Program-made: the position numbers and the translations under genes
Source: Azospirillum sp. TSH100
GTDB lineage: Bacteria > Pseudomonadota > Alphaproteobacteria > Azospirillales > Azospirillaceae
NCBI RefSeq assembly: GCF_004923295.1
Contig: NZ_CP039638.1
Location: 62,001 to 126,000 of the forward strand
DNA length: 64,000 nucleotides
Direction of reading: 5' to 3'
Shown here: piece by piece, positions 42,230 through 51,346 of the stretch
Numbering within the stretch: position 1 is the stretch's first letter
Layout: every line of letters starts with the position of its first letter
Notes under the pieces: generated by a model
Database searches by the model: none
Told to the model about the DNA's origin: nothing
What the model saw: only the letters and a program-made list of their open reading frames with translations

Positions 42230-43353
42230 ATGACCGCCGTGACCGACCGCGATACCGATACCCGCCCGGATGCTCAGAATCCGGCTGCCAAGCTTGTCCG
42301 AAGGACACGCTGGCGTCGTTGGCTGCTGATGGCCGCCCTGCCGCTGCTGGTGGCGGTCGGTGGTGGGTATGAGTATGTCATGGGCGGACGCTATGTCTCG
42401 ACCGACAATGCCTACGTCCAGCAGGACAAGGTGACGATCAGCCCGGATGTCTCCGGCCGGATTGTCGAGGTGGCGGTACATGAGAACCAGCCGGTCCATC
42501 GCGGCGACCTCCTGTTCCGAATCGACGAGGAGCCCTACCGGTTGGCTTTGCAGCAGGCGGACGCGGCGTTGGCCTCAGCCCGCCTGAAGGTGGAGCAACT
42601 GCGCGCCGACCTGGGAGAGGCACAGGCCAAGCAGGCCGCCGCGGAAGAAAAGTCTCTTTCGAACAGCGCGAGTTCCAGCGCCAGCAGGACCTGCTGAAGA
42701 CCGGCGTCGCCGCGCGTGCAACCTACGATTCGGTGCGGCACGACCTGATGGCGGCGCAGCAGGATCTGAACACGGAAAAGCAGGCGGTGATCAGCGCCCG
42801 CGCTGCCCTTGGTGGCGATCCCGACATTCCCACCGACCGACATCCGACGGTGCTGGAGGCACTGGCGAAGAAGGCGACCGCGCAGCGCGATCTCGACCAC
42901 ACCGTGGTGACGGCACCGGCCGACGGCGTGGTCAGCCAGACCGGCCGGCTTCAGGTCGGGCAATATGCCTCGGTCGGGCTGTCGGCGGTCAGTCTGGTGA
43001 TGAGCGGGTCGAGCTGGGTCGAAGCCAACTTCAAGGAGACCGACCTGACCCATATGGCGGTCGGCCAGACCGCGACCGTGGTGCTGGATGCCTATTCCGG
43101 CCGCATCCTGACCGCCCATGTCGAGAGCATCGGCGCCGGCACCGGATCGGAATTCTCGATCCTGCCTGCGCAGAACGCCACCGGCAACTGGGTGAAGGTG
43201 GTGCAGCGCGTGCCGGTCCGCCTGCGCATCGACGGGACTGGTGGCGACGCCGTGCCGCTGCGCACCGGCCTGAGCGCCGAGGTGGAGGTCGACACCCATT
43301 ACCGCCGCCCATTGCCGGGTGCCATCGGCAATGCGGTCGCGGCGATCCGGTAA
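42230..43353 (+). pseudogene. emrA: EmrA-type membrane fusion protein, frameshifted
   Basis: Periplasmic adaptor of an EmrAB-type pump. The first part (42230 to about 42650) has a membrane anchor (WLLMAALPLLVAVGGGYEYV), YVSTDNAYVQQDKVTISPDVSG and the start of the coiled coil. The frame breaks at AAAA (42648-42651), where one A appears to be missing; the next frame then continues SFEQREFQRQQDLLKTGVAARATYDSVRHDL to the family C-terminus (VEVDTHYR). One added base would give a normal full-length EmrA of about 374 residues. It may be a real mutation or a homopolymer sequencing error. Confidence 0.8.
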
Positions 43354-43362
43354 GCCATCCCA

Positions 43363-44907
43363 ATGGCCGCTCCCCAATCCCCCGGAGCCCCGCATGAGGT
43401 GAAGCATCGCAGCATGATCACCGTGTCGATCATGCTCGCCACCATCATGCAGGTGCTGGACACCACCATTGCCAACGTCGCCCTGCCCAGCATGCAGGGC
43501 AGCCTGGGGGCGGCGCAGGACACCATCACCTGGGTGCTGACCTCCTATATCGTTGCTGCCGCCATCGCGACGCCGGCCACCGGCTGGATGGCCGACCGGT
43601 TCGGGCGCAAGCGGCTGTTCCTGATCGCGGTGGCCGGCTTCGCCGCCGCCTCGGTGGTGTGCGGACTGGCGGGCAGCCTGCCTCAGATGGTGGCTTTCCG
43701 GCTGGTGCAGGGCATCTTCGGCGCGGCGCTGGTGCCCTTGTCTCAATCGGTGCTTCTGGACATCAACCCGAAGGAGCGGCACGGGCAGGCGATGGCGCTG
43801 TGGGGCGCCGGCATCATGGTCGGCCCCATCGCCGGGCCGACGCTGGGCGGCTGGCTGACCGACAGCTTCAGCTGGCGCTGGGTCTTCTACATCAACCTGC
43901 CGGTCGGGCTGCTGGCCTTCGCCGGCATGGCGGTCTTCCTGCACGAGACCAAGGGTCGCCTCCGCAGCTTCGACTTCTTCGGCTTCGCCATGCTGGGTTT
44001 GGCGGTCGGCGCCTTCCAGATGCTGCTGGACAGGGGCGAGCAGCTGGACTGGTTCGGCGCGACCGAGATCTGGATCGAGACGGCCCTGGCCGCCTGCGCC
44101 TTCTGGGTCTTCGCCATCCACATCGCCACCGCCCATGGCAATACAAAGACCGAACCCTTTCTCGACCCGGCCCTGCTGCGCGACCGCAACTTCGTCACCG
44201 GGCTGATCCTGATCTTCGTAATCGGCGTGATCCTGCTGGCGACCATGGCGCTGCTGCCGCCGATGCTGCAGACCCTGCTGGGCTATCCCACGGTCACCAC
44301 CGGGCTGGTGCTGGCGCCGCGGGGCGTCGGCACGATGATCTCGATGCTGGCGGTCGGCCGGCTGGTGCGCCGGGTGGACGCCCGGCTGCTGATCCTGGCG
44401 GGCGTGCTGCTGACCAGCTGGTCCTTGTGGTACATGACCGGCTTCACCATCGTGATGGACCGCGAGCCGATCATCGTCAGCGGCGTGGTGCAGGGGCTGG
44501 GCTTGGGGCTGGTGTTCGTGCCGCTCAGCACCATCGCCTTCGCCACGCTGGAGCCGCGGCTGCGCACCGATGCCGCCAGCCTGTTCAGCTTGGTCCGCAA
44601 CCTGGGCAGCGGCGTCGGCATCTCGGTGGTGATGACCCTGCTGTCGCAGAACACCCAGGTCAATCACGCCAGCCTCGCCGCACATCTGACGCCCTTCTCG
44701 CCGATGATGACGGAGCAGGTGACCGGCGCGCCCGAGGCCTTGGCAATGCTGAACGCCCTGGTCACCCAGCAGGCGGCGATGATCGCCTACATCGACGACT
44801 TCAAGCTGATGATGTATGTGGCGCTTCTGGTCATTCCGATGCTGCTGCTGCTCCGGCGGCCGAAGGCGGGAGCCCCGGCACCGGAGGAAGCGGCGGTGAT
44901 GGAGTAG
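43363..44907 (+). CDS. emrB: DHA2 family MFS multidrug efflux protein (EmrB-like)
   Basis: 514 residues, 14 transmembrane helices. Motifs of the DHA2 family: TTIANVALPSMQGSLGAAQDTITWVLTSYI (helix 1 region), GWMADRFGRKRLF, and motif C GIMVGPIAGPTLGGWLTDSFSWRWVFYINLPVG. Exports drugs with EmrA and an outer-membrane channel. No outer-membrane factor gene is adjacent. The partner emrA is frameshifted, so function is in doubt. Confidence 0.92.
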   Translation: MAAPQSPGAPHEVKHRSMITVSIMLATIMQVLDTTIANVALPSMQGSLGAAQDTITWVLTSYIVAAAIATPATGWMADRFGRKRLFLIAVAGFAAASVVCGLAGSLPQMVAFRLVQGIFGAALVPLSQSVLLDINPKERHGQAMALWGAGIMVGPIAGPTLGGWLTDSFSWRWVFYINLPVGLLAFAGMAVFLHETKGRLRSFDFFGFAMLGLAVGAFQMLLDRGEQLDWFGATEIWIETALAACAFWVFAIHIATAHGNTKTEPFLDPALLRDRNFVTGLILIFVIGVILLATMALLPPMLQTLLGYPTVTTGLVLAPRGVGTMISMLAVGRLVRRVDARLLILAGVLLTSWSLWYMTGFTIVMDREPIIVSGVVQGLGLGLVFVPLSTIAFATLEPRLRTDAASLFSLVRNLGSGVGISVVMTLLSQNTQVNHASLAAHLTPFSPMMTEQVTGAPEALAMLNALVTQQAAMIAYIDDFKLMMYVALLVIPMLLLLRRPKAGAPAPEEAAVME

Positions 44908-44920
44908 GCGCTGCCTGGAT

Positions 44921-44955
44921 CAGGCGGCCCGGTCAGGCGGCCCGGTCAGGCGGCC
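44921..44955. repeat. tandem 13-mer, 2.7 copies
   Basis: CAGGCGGCCCGGT is repeated at 44921-44933 and 44934-44946, with a partial third copy to 44955. It overlaps the stop codon of the copper-binding protein gene. Confidence 0.6.
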
Positions 44956-45290
44956 ATGTGCGACATTGCCCGGCAGCTTTCGGCGCAGCGGCGGCACATC
45001 TCGGCGCATCGCTTCATCATCGCGTCGTCGGCCATGCGGTCGCACTGATACGCGCAGGCCGCACAGATCTCGGCGCAGGCACCGCAGGTGAGGTGATGGA
45101 AGCGGGAGCCGCGGATCATGAAATCCGCGCTGGTGCGGCAGATATCGACGCAGTCCAGCAGCAGGCGGACATGCCCGGCCTCCGCATGCGCACCGCCCTT
45201 GGTGAGGCAGTGGGCGACGGTTTCCAGGCAGATCGTGTGGCAGTCGGTGCAGTTGCGGATGCAGTCGTCCATCGACGGCATGCTGGCCAT
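44946..45290 (-). CDS. four-helix bundle copper-binding protein (DUF326)
   Basis: 114 residues with 15 Cys spaced as CxxC/CxxxC along helices: DDCIRNCTDCHTICLE, LLLDCVDICR, HHLTCGACAEICAACAYQC, KRCAEMCRRCAESC. This matches the Csp-like four-helix copper storage family. No signal peptide is evident, so it is likely cytosolic. Convergent with emrB. Confidence 0.9.
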   Translation of the reverse strand: MASMPSMDDCIRNCTDCHTICLETVAHCLTKGGAHAEAGHVRLLLDCVDICRTSADFMIRGSRFHHLTCGACAEICAACAYQCDRMADDAMMKRCAEMCRRCAESCRAMSHMAA

Positions 45291-45372
45291 GACGGTTCCT
45301 CAGGAGAAAATTGCAGGGATGGCCTGACAACCGGCTCCGGGGCCGCAGGGTTCCGGTAGGGAAGGCCGGGGA

Positions 45373-45810
45373 TCAGCTGGCCGTGGCGCTTTTGCCGCCG
45401 TCCTTCTTCGAGGCGCGCGGAGGCTTGGCGGCCGGGGATTTGGCAGCAGCCTTCCCAGCTGCGGGCTTGGGGACGTCGTCCGCCTTTGCCTTGGAGGAAG
45501 CGGGCTTGGCCTTAGCAGGTTTTGCGGCTTCCGATTTGGCGCTCTCCGCCGGGGCGCTCGCGACCTCCGACAGGGATTCGGCGGCGGCGCGTGTGCTCTT
45601 GCCGGCCGCCTTGACAGTGGCCTTGGAGACCGGGGGCTTCTTGCGCGAGCCGGCGACCTTGCCGGTCGGCTCCAGCGCACTGGCGCCGCGGACTTCCGCT
45701 TCGGCCTGGGTCCAATGGTCGGAATCGCGGCCGTGCGGACGGCCCTCGCTCTCCCACAACTCGTGGGCGCGGCGTCGGATACGCTCCTGGATATCGTCGG
45801 TATCGGCCAT
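45373..45810 (-). CDS. DUF2934 protein with histone H1-like tail
   Basis: 145 residues. The N-terminal DUF2934 pattern (ERIRRRAHELWESEGRPHGRDSDHWTQAEAEV, about 8-40) is followed by a long Lys/Ala/Pro-rich tail (about 50-145, KPAKAKPASSKAKADD) like histone H1 C-termini. Possibly DNA-binding or involved in stress responses; unproven. The ATG at 45808-45810 follows GGGGAA; another ATG lies 12 bases upstream. Confidence 0.75.
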   Translation of the reverse strand: MADTDDIQERIRRRAHELWESEGRPHGRDSDHWTQAEAEVRGASALEPTGKVAGSRKKPPVSKATVKAAGKSTRAAAESLSEVASAPAESAKSEAAKPAKAKPASSKAKADDVPKPAAGKAAAKSPAAKPPRASKKDGGKSATAS

Positions 45811-45989
45811 CGAGTTCCCCATGTGTCTGTCCGGCAATTGTCTGCCCAACGGGTCTGCCATACCGTATTTTGTGGCAGCGACCCGCCAACGTTGCAAAGC
45901 CACTCGTGCGAGGCACCACGAAAGAGGCGGAGACTCCCGACTCCGCCGTTCCATGAGGGCAACACCGGAGCAAGCGTCTGGTTCCCAGG

Positions 45990-46024
45990 TGGAACGGGAG
46001 ATGGTTCCCAACCGACCTGTTCCA
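45990..46024. repeat. GTTCC-type palindromic repeat
   Basis: TGGAAC (45990-45995) and GTTCCA (46019-46024) form an inverted repeat in the gap upstream of the GT-C-like gene; a GGTTCCC copy lies between them. Same family as the copies at 20.9 and 50 kb. Confidence 0.4.
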
Positions 46025-46065
46025 TGCCACAAGGCGGCCGACCTGAACCGTGAGCCGTGCCAATC

Positions 46066-47691
46066 ATGATGTCTGCACCCTCCGCCTCCCGTCCCTCTCT
46101 GCTCGACCGCGTCGCGGCGGCACCCTGGTGGCTGCTCTGCGCCGGGCTGGCGGCGGCGATGGCCCTGTCGGTCCTGCTGGTCGGGTTCCGGCTGCCTTAC
46201 TGGGTGCATTCCGACCAGGACCTGGTGCTGGCCTATCATGGGCTGCTGTTCGGCGACGGGCTGCCGCAGGAGTATTTCGACCATCCCGGCTACGGCTATT
46301 TCCTGGTGATCGACCTCTGGTACCGGCTGCTGCATGCGGTCGGGCTGCTGCCGGTCGCCAGCCTGTCGGCCCTGCCGCCGGGCAGCGATATCGCGGGGAC
46401 CGAAGCCGTGTGGCAGTCGCTGGTCCAGGCCGGGCGGGCGCTGTCGATCCTGCTGACCGCCGCCTTCGCCGTCAGCTACGCCACGCTGCTGCGCGGGCTG
46501 GTGGAGGACCGGCGGGTGGCGTTGCTGGCCGGCATCCTGCTGGCCTTCGGCGTCGGGCTGACGGCGCAGGGGCGGCAGATGCGCACCGACCTGCTGTCGG
46601 CCGGTTTCGTCGTGCTGGGGCTGCTGCTGGTCCTGCGAGCGGTGCGGCCGGCGGACGGGCGGAACTGCGGCGGCGCGTCGCTCCTTCAATTGGCACTGGG
46701 CGGCCTGCTGGTCGGGCTGGCCATGGTGACCAAGGTGCAGGCGGTGTTCCTGGCGATGGGGTTGCCGGTGGCGGCGATCCTGTTCGGGCGGCGGTCGGAA
46801 CCGGAGCCTGCGTCTGGAGCCGGCTGGGGCGTTGCCGTGCTGGCCGGGCTGCTGGCGGCCGTGGCGGCAGAGCCGGCCTTCGGGCTGATCCGGGCCGGGC
46901 TGGCCGGCTGGGGGCGGGCGGTCTATCCCTATACTCCCGTCGGCGGCGGGTTGTCGGGCGGCGGGTATCAGAGCATCGTCGCCGGCTGGGTGCTGGTCGG
47001 CATCCTGGTCCATGCGGCGGTCCACCGGGTGCCGGCGGCCCGCGCGATGGCCGGGGCGGCGGCGGTGCTGCTGGGGCTGGCGGTCGGGCTGCTGGCGCTC
47101 GACATCCGCTGGAACGAGCAGAACGCCATCGCCGTCGCGAACTTCGTCGAGCACATGTTCGTCTTCTCCTCCTGGCGGCATGGGGCGGAGTTGCAGGGCC
47201 AGGGGAACGTGGTCGGGCAGGGGACGCTGGGCCTGCTGCTGGCCGGCATCGGCAGGACGCTGGCGATCCGCACCATCGTGCTGCATCCCGACAACATCCC
47301 GCAGACCATCATCGTGGAGTGGTTCGCCCTGGCCGGGGCGGTGGTGCTGTGGCGGCGGGGGGAAAGGCTGGCGGCGGCGCAGGCCCTGTTCCTGCTGCTG
47401 GTCGCCTGGGGGCTGGAGTCGCTGTTCTCGCTGCGCGGCTTCCAGCGCGCCTATGCCGCCTATACCGACCCGCTGGCGATCCTGTCGGCGGCCTGGGTGC
47501 TGGCGCGGATGCCGGGGCTGCTGGACCGGACCAAGTCGCGGCGCTGGATCCTGGGCGGCGTGGCGCTGGTGGTGGTCGCCGCCCATGCCTGGCCGATCAT
47601 TGAGACCCGCAAGCTGCCCAACCCGGTGACCCATTGCGAGTGGATCCCGATCTACATGCCCAAGGTGGCGCCGTTTCCCTTCTGCCGTTAG
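46066..47691 (+). CDS. polytopic membrane protein, glycosyltransferase GT-C-like
   Basis: About 541 residues with a dozen or so hydrophobic helices. The first periplasmic loop carries an acidic motif (YWVHSDQDLVLAYHGLLFGDGLPQEYFDHPGYGYF), as in GT-C/PMT-type glycosyltransferases where Asp pairs bind lipid-linked sugar. It may add sugars to lipid A, O-antigen or exopolysaccharide. The start is uncertain (ATG 46066 or 46069, GTG 46057). Its stop codon overlaps the stop of the convergent GT9 gene by two bases. Confidence 0.7.
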   Translation: MMSAPSASRPSLLDRVAAAPWWLLCAGLAAAMALSVLLVGFRLPYWVHSDQDLVLAYHGLLFGDGLPQEYFDHPGYGYFLVIDLWYRLLHAVGLLPVASLSALPPGSDIAGTEAVWQSLVQAGRALSILLTAAFAVSYATLLRGLVEDRRVALLAGILLAFGVGLTAQGRQMRTDLLSAGFVVLGLLLVLRAVRPADGRNCGGASLLQLALGGLLVGLAMVTKVQAVFLAMGLPVAAILFGRRSEPEPASGAGWGVAVLAGLLAAVAAEPAFGLIRAGLAGWGRAVYPYTPVGGGLSGGGYQSIVAGWVLVGILVHAAVHRVPAARAMAGAAAVLLGLAVGLLALDIRWNEQNAIAVANFVEHMFVFSSWRHGAELQGQGNVVGQGTLGLLLAGIGRTLAIRTIVLHPDNIPQTIIVEWFALAGAVVLWRRGERLAAAQALFLLLVAWGLESLFSLRGFQRAYAAYTDPLAILSAAWVLARMPGLLDRTKSRRWILGGVALVVVAAHAWPIIETRKLPNPVTHCEWIPIYMPKVAPFPFCR

Positions 47692-48626
47692 GAGCCTCCC
47701 AACTCCCGCGCGCGGTCCAGCGCCTCGACGACGCCGGCGCTGTCGATGTCGTTGAAATCGGGGCGGTGGTGGATCAGCACGCGCGGGCCGGTGCTGTGGA
47801 TCGGGTTGGAGGCGTCGGAGAACACCACCACGGTGGGACAGCCGACCGCGGCGATCAGGTGGGTCGGGCCGGTGTCGTTGCCGACCGCGCCCCAGGCCCG
47901 GCGCGCCAGCCCGCCCAGTTCCGGCACGCTGGTGCGGTCGGTGAGGTCGACCGCCTGTGGGCAGGTGTCGGCGATGCCACGGGCGAGGTCGCGCTCGATG
48001 CCGGTGCCGATCACCGCCGGAACGATGCCGCGCTCGGCCAGCGCCGCCGCCACCTCGGCATAGCGGCGGACCGGCCAGCGCTTGTCGGGCCGTCCGGGCG
48101 AGGAGCCGGGAACCAGCAGGGCGAAGCGCTCCGGAAGGCCGAATTCGGAGATGTCGGCGTCGAGCCAGGACAGGTCCGGCGTCTCGTCCGGCACGATGCC
48201 GAACGGGGCGAGCTGGCGGACATAACGGTCGCGCACCGGCACCTTGCGCCGGCCTTCGTAGCGGTCGGGATGCGAGGCGCCATGGGCGGTGCCCGACCAT
48301 TCCGGCCAGGGGCCGGGGAACAGCAGCCGGTGATAGAGGTCGGTGCGGGTCTGCGCCTGGAGGTCGTAAACGCGGTCGAACCGGTGGGCGCGCAGCATCC
48401 TGCGGATCGCCAGATAGGCGGACAGCGACCGCTCGCGCGGGTCCTCCAGCACCTCGTCGAACAGGCCGCTCATCCGGGCGAGCGGGGCCAGCGAGGGCAA
48501 AGTCAGCAGCGTCAGCCGGTCGCCGGCATGGTGGCGGCGGATGGCGGCGAAGGCTGTCTGGGCCAGGAAGAAGTCGCCGAAGGCGCCCAGCTTGATGACC
48601 AGGATACGGAGCTGGCGCTTGCTCAT
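47688..48626 (-). CDS. glycosyltransferase family 9 (heptosyltransferase-like)
   Basis: 312 residues. GT-B enzyme of the ADP-heptose:LPS heptosyltransferase family: RILVIKLGAFGDFFLAQTAFAAI at the start, ALLVPGSSPGRPDKRWPVRRYAEVAAAL, and GAVGNDTGPTHLIAAVGCPTVVVFSDASNP. Acts at the cytoplasmic face in LPS core assembly. Its ATG overlaps the stop of the upstream ligase gene (ATGA), so the two are coupled. Confidence 0.9.
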   Translation of the reverse strand: MSKRQLRILVIKLGAFGDFFLAQTAFAAIRRHHAGDRLTLLTLPSLAPLARMSGLFDEVLEDPRERSLSAYLAIRRMLRAHRFDRVYDLQAQTRTDLYHRLLFPGPWPEWSGTAHGASHPDRYEGRRKVPVRDRYVRQLAPFGIVPDETPDLSWLDADISEFGLPERFALLVPGSSPGRPDKRWPVRRYAEVAAALAERGIVPAVIGTGIERDLARGIADTCPQAVDLTDRTSVPELGGLARRAWGAVGNDTGPTHLIAAVGCPTVVVFSDASNPIHSTGPRVLIHHRPDFNDIDSAGVVEALDRARELGGS

Positions 48627-49915
48627 CGTGTCTTTTCCCCGGTACCGGCCCCGATGCGGCCCCCGATATGCGTCGCCAGCCGCAGCATCAGCGCGGCCGA
48701 CAGGAAGCCTGCCATCCACCAGGGCTGCCAGATGCCGTAGGCGGTGCTGCCCATCGCCATCGCCGTGGCGAACAGGGCAAGCGCAAAGGGGTGGTCGCGG
48801 CGCTCCAGCCGGGTGGTGGCGGCCAGCAGCATCAGCAGGACAGCCAGCGCCAGCGCGGCACCCACCGCTCCGGTTTCCAGCCAGACCTGCAGGAAGGCGT
48901 TGTGGGGATGCAGCGGCAGCAGGCTGTCGCCGATCGGCGAGAACTCCGACACCGCCCCTTCCGGCGGCAGCGAGCGCGAGGCGTCGATGCCCTGGCCGAA
49001 TACCGGCGTGCGCAGGGCGCGGTCCGCCGCATGACCCCAGATCTCCACCCGGTGCTGGGCGGAGCGGAAAAGCAGGCTGGAATGGTCGAGGTCGAGCGGG
49101 CCGGAGAACAGCAGGGCGGCCGGCAGCACCAGCAGGAAGGCGGCGGTCACCACGGCGGCGAACAGCCTGCGGGTCCAACGGGCCGATACGCGGGCGGCGG
49201 CCAGTGTGGCGAGCCCGGCGGCGATACCCAGCATGGCCGACCGGCTGGTCAGCGGCAGGCAGGCCAGCGCATAGCCGACCGGCACCAGCGGGGCCAGAGC
49301 CCTGCGCCCGAAGCGGTCCACCGCCAGGGCGGCTGGCCAGACCAGCAGGCAGAGCAGCGCCGCCGTCCGTTTCGGCACATTGCCGTTCAGCAGGTTGGGC
49401 AGCTGGTCGTCGGGGACGGCGTTCCACCAGCGGTTCAGCGGGAAGTCCATCGCCGCCTCCACAGCGAACAGCAATCCACCGGCCAGCCCGCCGGCCAGGA
49501 AGAGCCCGGCCAGCCGCCGCGCGTCGGCCGTCGGCAGCCCGGCGATCCAGGCGCCGCCGGTCAGCGCGCCGAGCGCGATGTAGCCGATCTCCAGCACCGT
49601 CGCGAGCGAGCGGTCCGACGGGCTCCACAGGGTGGAGGCCAGGGCCAGCAGAAGGAAGGCGCCGACGGCGGCGACCGCCGGGGTCAGCCGCAGGATGCGC
49701 CCGAGGGCGCCGCGCCGGGCCAGGCCCGCCAGCGACAGAATGAGAATGAGGATGGCCCAGACGGGCAGCCCGCGCGGCGCCAGGGCTGCCAGCGGCCCCA
49801 GTGCCAGGGCAGCGATCCCGGCCAGTCCGCGCAACACGGCATCGACACCGCCGGCGGGGGCGGAGGGTGGGGGGGCGGGGCGCGACGCGGGGGCGTCCAG
49901 GGAGTCGACGGGCAT
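48623..49915 (-). CDS. O-antigen ligase / Wzy_C family membrane protein
   Basis: 430 residues, about 11 hydrophobic helices. The long periplasmic loop contains FRSAQHRVEIWGHAADRALRTPVFGQGI and LHPHNAFLQVWLETGAVGAALAL, the Wzy_C signature (HNxFLQ). It joins O-antigen to lipid A-core or polymerises it. The start (49913-49915) has no strong ribosome binding site. Coupled to the GT9 gene. Confidence 0.85.
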   Translation of the reverse strand: MPVDSLDAPASRPAPPPSAPAGGVDAVLRGLAGIAALALGPLAALAPRGLPVWAILILILSLAGLARRGALGRILRLTPAVAAVGAFLLLALASTLWSPSDRSLATVLEIGYIALGALTGGAWIAGLPTADARRLAGLFLAGGLAGGLLFAVEAAMDFPLNRWWNAVPDDQLPNLLNGNVPKRTAALLCLLVWPAALAVDRFGRRALAPLVPVGYALACLPLTSRSAMLGIAAGLATLAAARVSARWTRRLFAAVVTAAFLLVLPAALLFSGPLDLDHSSLLFRSAQHRVEIWGHAADRALRTPVFGQGIDASRSLPPEGAVSEFSPIGDSLLPLHPHNAFLQVWLETGAVGAALALAVLLMLLAATTRLERRDHPFALALFATAMAMGSTAYGIWQPWWMAGFLSAALMLRLATHIGGRIGAGTGEKTR

Positions 49916-50016
49916 GAACTCGACGCGGATCAGCGGAAACCGGCGGGGACTTAACCGCACTCCCGCTGTGAAAGCAACGACGCGCGGTTGGCGGGAGCTG
50001 AGGGCTCCGCTGAACA

Positions 50017-50152
50017 TTTGAAACGCCGTGGAACAGGTCCTGGGGGGCTGTTCCATCGTTTCATCCGAGGGCGGGGCGGCGGCGGGATGGGACCGGACTG
50101 GACGTTTGAAACAGCGTGAAACAGGATTCCGGAGGTGTTCCACTGTTTCATC
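50017..50152. repeat. two GTTCC-type palindromic repeats, 88 bp apart
   Basis: Each copy is 48-49 bp, starts TTTGAAAC and ends GTTTCATC. Copy 1 (50017-50065) has perfect inner arms TGGAACAG/CTGTTCCA. Copy 2 (50105-50152) has perfect outer arms GAAACAG/CTGTTTC. Sequence differs between copies, but hairpin potential is kept. Confidence 0.6.
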
Positions 50153-50334
50153 AGGGGTGAAGCCACTGGTGGGGAACGCAGATCCGGTGAATGGCATCCG
50201 GCGGGGCATGAGGTTCCTTCCTGTTGGCTGGCAGGATGGTATTCCTATCATGGTTGTGCAGGCGTGGGGAAAGGGTGGGTGAAAATCGCGGGAGGAACGG
50301 GTCGCATGGGCTCCCTCTCCCAGTGCTCTCAGCG

Positions 50335-50395
50335 GATCTTCGCCCCGCCTGACGCCGTCAGCACAAACAAAGTTTGTGCGGGGGGCGGGAGAGGG
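50335..50395. repeat. short relative of the composite palindromic repeat
   Basis: GCACAAAC-aaa-GTTTGTGC (50361-50379) is a hairpin with the same plan as hairpin 1 of the composite repeat, with two paired base changes. It is flanked by CCGCC/GGCGG arms. Confidence 0.55.
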
Positions 50396-50472
50396 CGACG
50401 GTTGCCGTCGATTGCGTTGAGGCGACGCTGACGGTTACGCTTCCTGCCGGGACTCGTCGAAGGGGGGCGAAG

Positions 50473-51339
50473 ATGGAGCGCAGCGAGGCGCAGGGGACCG
50501 ACGGCTACCGGGTTCGCGTGATGAGCCGGGCCGAGCTTGATCTGGCGGCGGACTGGGCGCGGTTGGAGGGGTGGAACCCCGGACTGCATGATGCCGGCGC
50601 CTTCCATGCCGTCGATCCGGCGGGCTTTCTGGTCGGGCTGCTGGACGGGCAGCCGGTGGCCTCGTTATCCGTCGTCCGCTATCCCGGAAATTTCGGTTTC
50701 CTCGGCTTCTACATCGTGCGGCCGGAGGCTCGCGGGCGGGGCTATGGCTGGCGGCTGTGGCAGGAGGGGCTGAGGCATCTTGAGGGCTGCACCGTCGGTC
50801 TCGACGGCGTGGTCGCCCAGCAGGACAACTACCGCAAATCCGGTTTCGTCCTGTCCCATCGCAACATCCGTTTCGGCGGCAGCGTTCCGGATGAGGAGAT
50901 GAGTGGAACCGCTCTGGTGGATGCGCGGACAGTACCGTTCGACCGGCTGACCACGCTGGATGCCGAGCTGTTCCCGGCACCGCGCCCAGGGTTTCTCGCC
51001 AACTGGATCGCTCTGCCGGGCGCCACGGCGCTGGCAGCGGTAAAGGATGGCGCGGTGGCCGGCTTCGGGGTGATCCGGCCGTGCCACAGCGGCTTCAAGA
51101 TCGGTCCGCTCTATGCGGCCAATGGGGGCATCGCGCGGGATCTGGTGCTGGCGCTGGGGCGGGCGGCCGGCACCGGGCCGGTGTTCCTCGACGTGCCGGA
51201 ACCGAACGCGGCGGGGGTGCGGCTGGCGGAGGGTTTGGGGCTGACGCCGCAGTTCGAGACGGCACGGATGTATCTCGGGCCGGCGCCGGCGACCGATCTG
51301 GGGCGGCTATTCGGGGTGACGAGCTTCGAGTTGGGGTGA
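50473..51339 (+). CDS. GNAT family acetyltransferase, YitH/HolE type
   Basis: 288 residues. The N-terminal GNAT fold (about 12-135) shows the acetyl-CoA loop VRPEARGRGYGWRLWQEGL and the following QQDNYRKSGFVLSHRNIRF. A second C-terminal domain (about 145-285) is of the DUF1248 type that follows GNAT domains in YitH-like proteins. Substrate unknown. Confidence 0.85.
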   Translation: MERSEAQGTDGYRVRVMSRAELDLAADWARLEGWNPGLHDAGAFHAVDPAGFLVGLLDGQPVASLSVVRYPGNFGFLGFYIVRPEARGRGYGWRLWQEGLRHLEGCTVGLDGVVAQQDNYRKSGFVLSHRNIRFGGSVPDEEMSGTALVDARTVPFDRLTTLDAELFPAPRPGFLANWIALPGATALAAVKDGAVAGFGVIRPCHSGFKIGPLYAANGGIARDLVLALGRAAGTGPVFLDVPEPNAAGVRLAEGLGLTPQFETARMYLGPAPATDLGRLFGVTSFELG

Positions 51340-51346
51340 GGGCCGA

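Larger units (their letters stand above)
49916..50472. other. intergenic region with palindromic repeats
   Basis: 557 bases between divergent genes. It contains two copies of a GTTCC-type palindrome (50017-50065 and 50105-50152) and a shorter relative of the composite repeat (50335-50395). No gene recognised. Confidence 0.55.

Noticed and set aside
42640-42660. Programmed -1 frameshifting in emrA
   Set aside because: The context GAA-GAA-AAG is not an X-XXY-YYZ heptamer and no stimulatory structure was obvious; a plain mutation or read error is simpler.
42535-44685. A 716-codon minus-strand frame opposite emrA/emrB
   Set aside because: Gln/His/Asp/Gly-rich antisense composition typical of shadow frames; the plus strand has clear MFS and EmrA sequence.
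45373-48300. A 975-codon frame on the minus strand
   Set aside because: Only its last 146 codons (DUF2934 protein) have family signal. The rest is antisense to a clear membrane-protein gene and to part of the GT9 gene, and is an effect of high GC at third positions.
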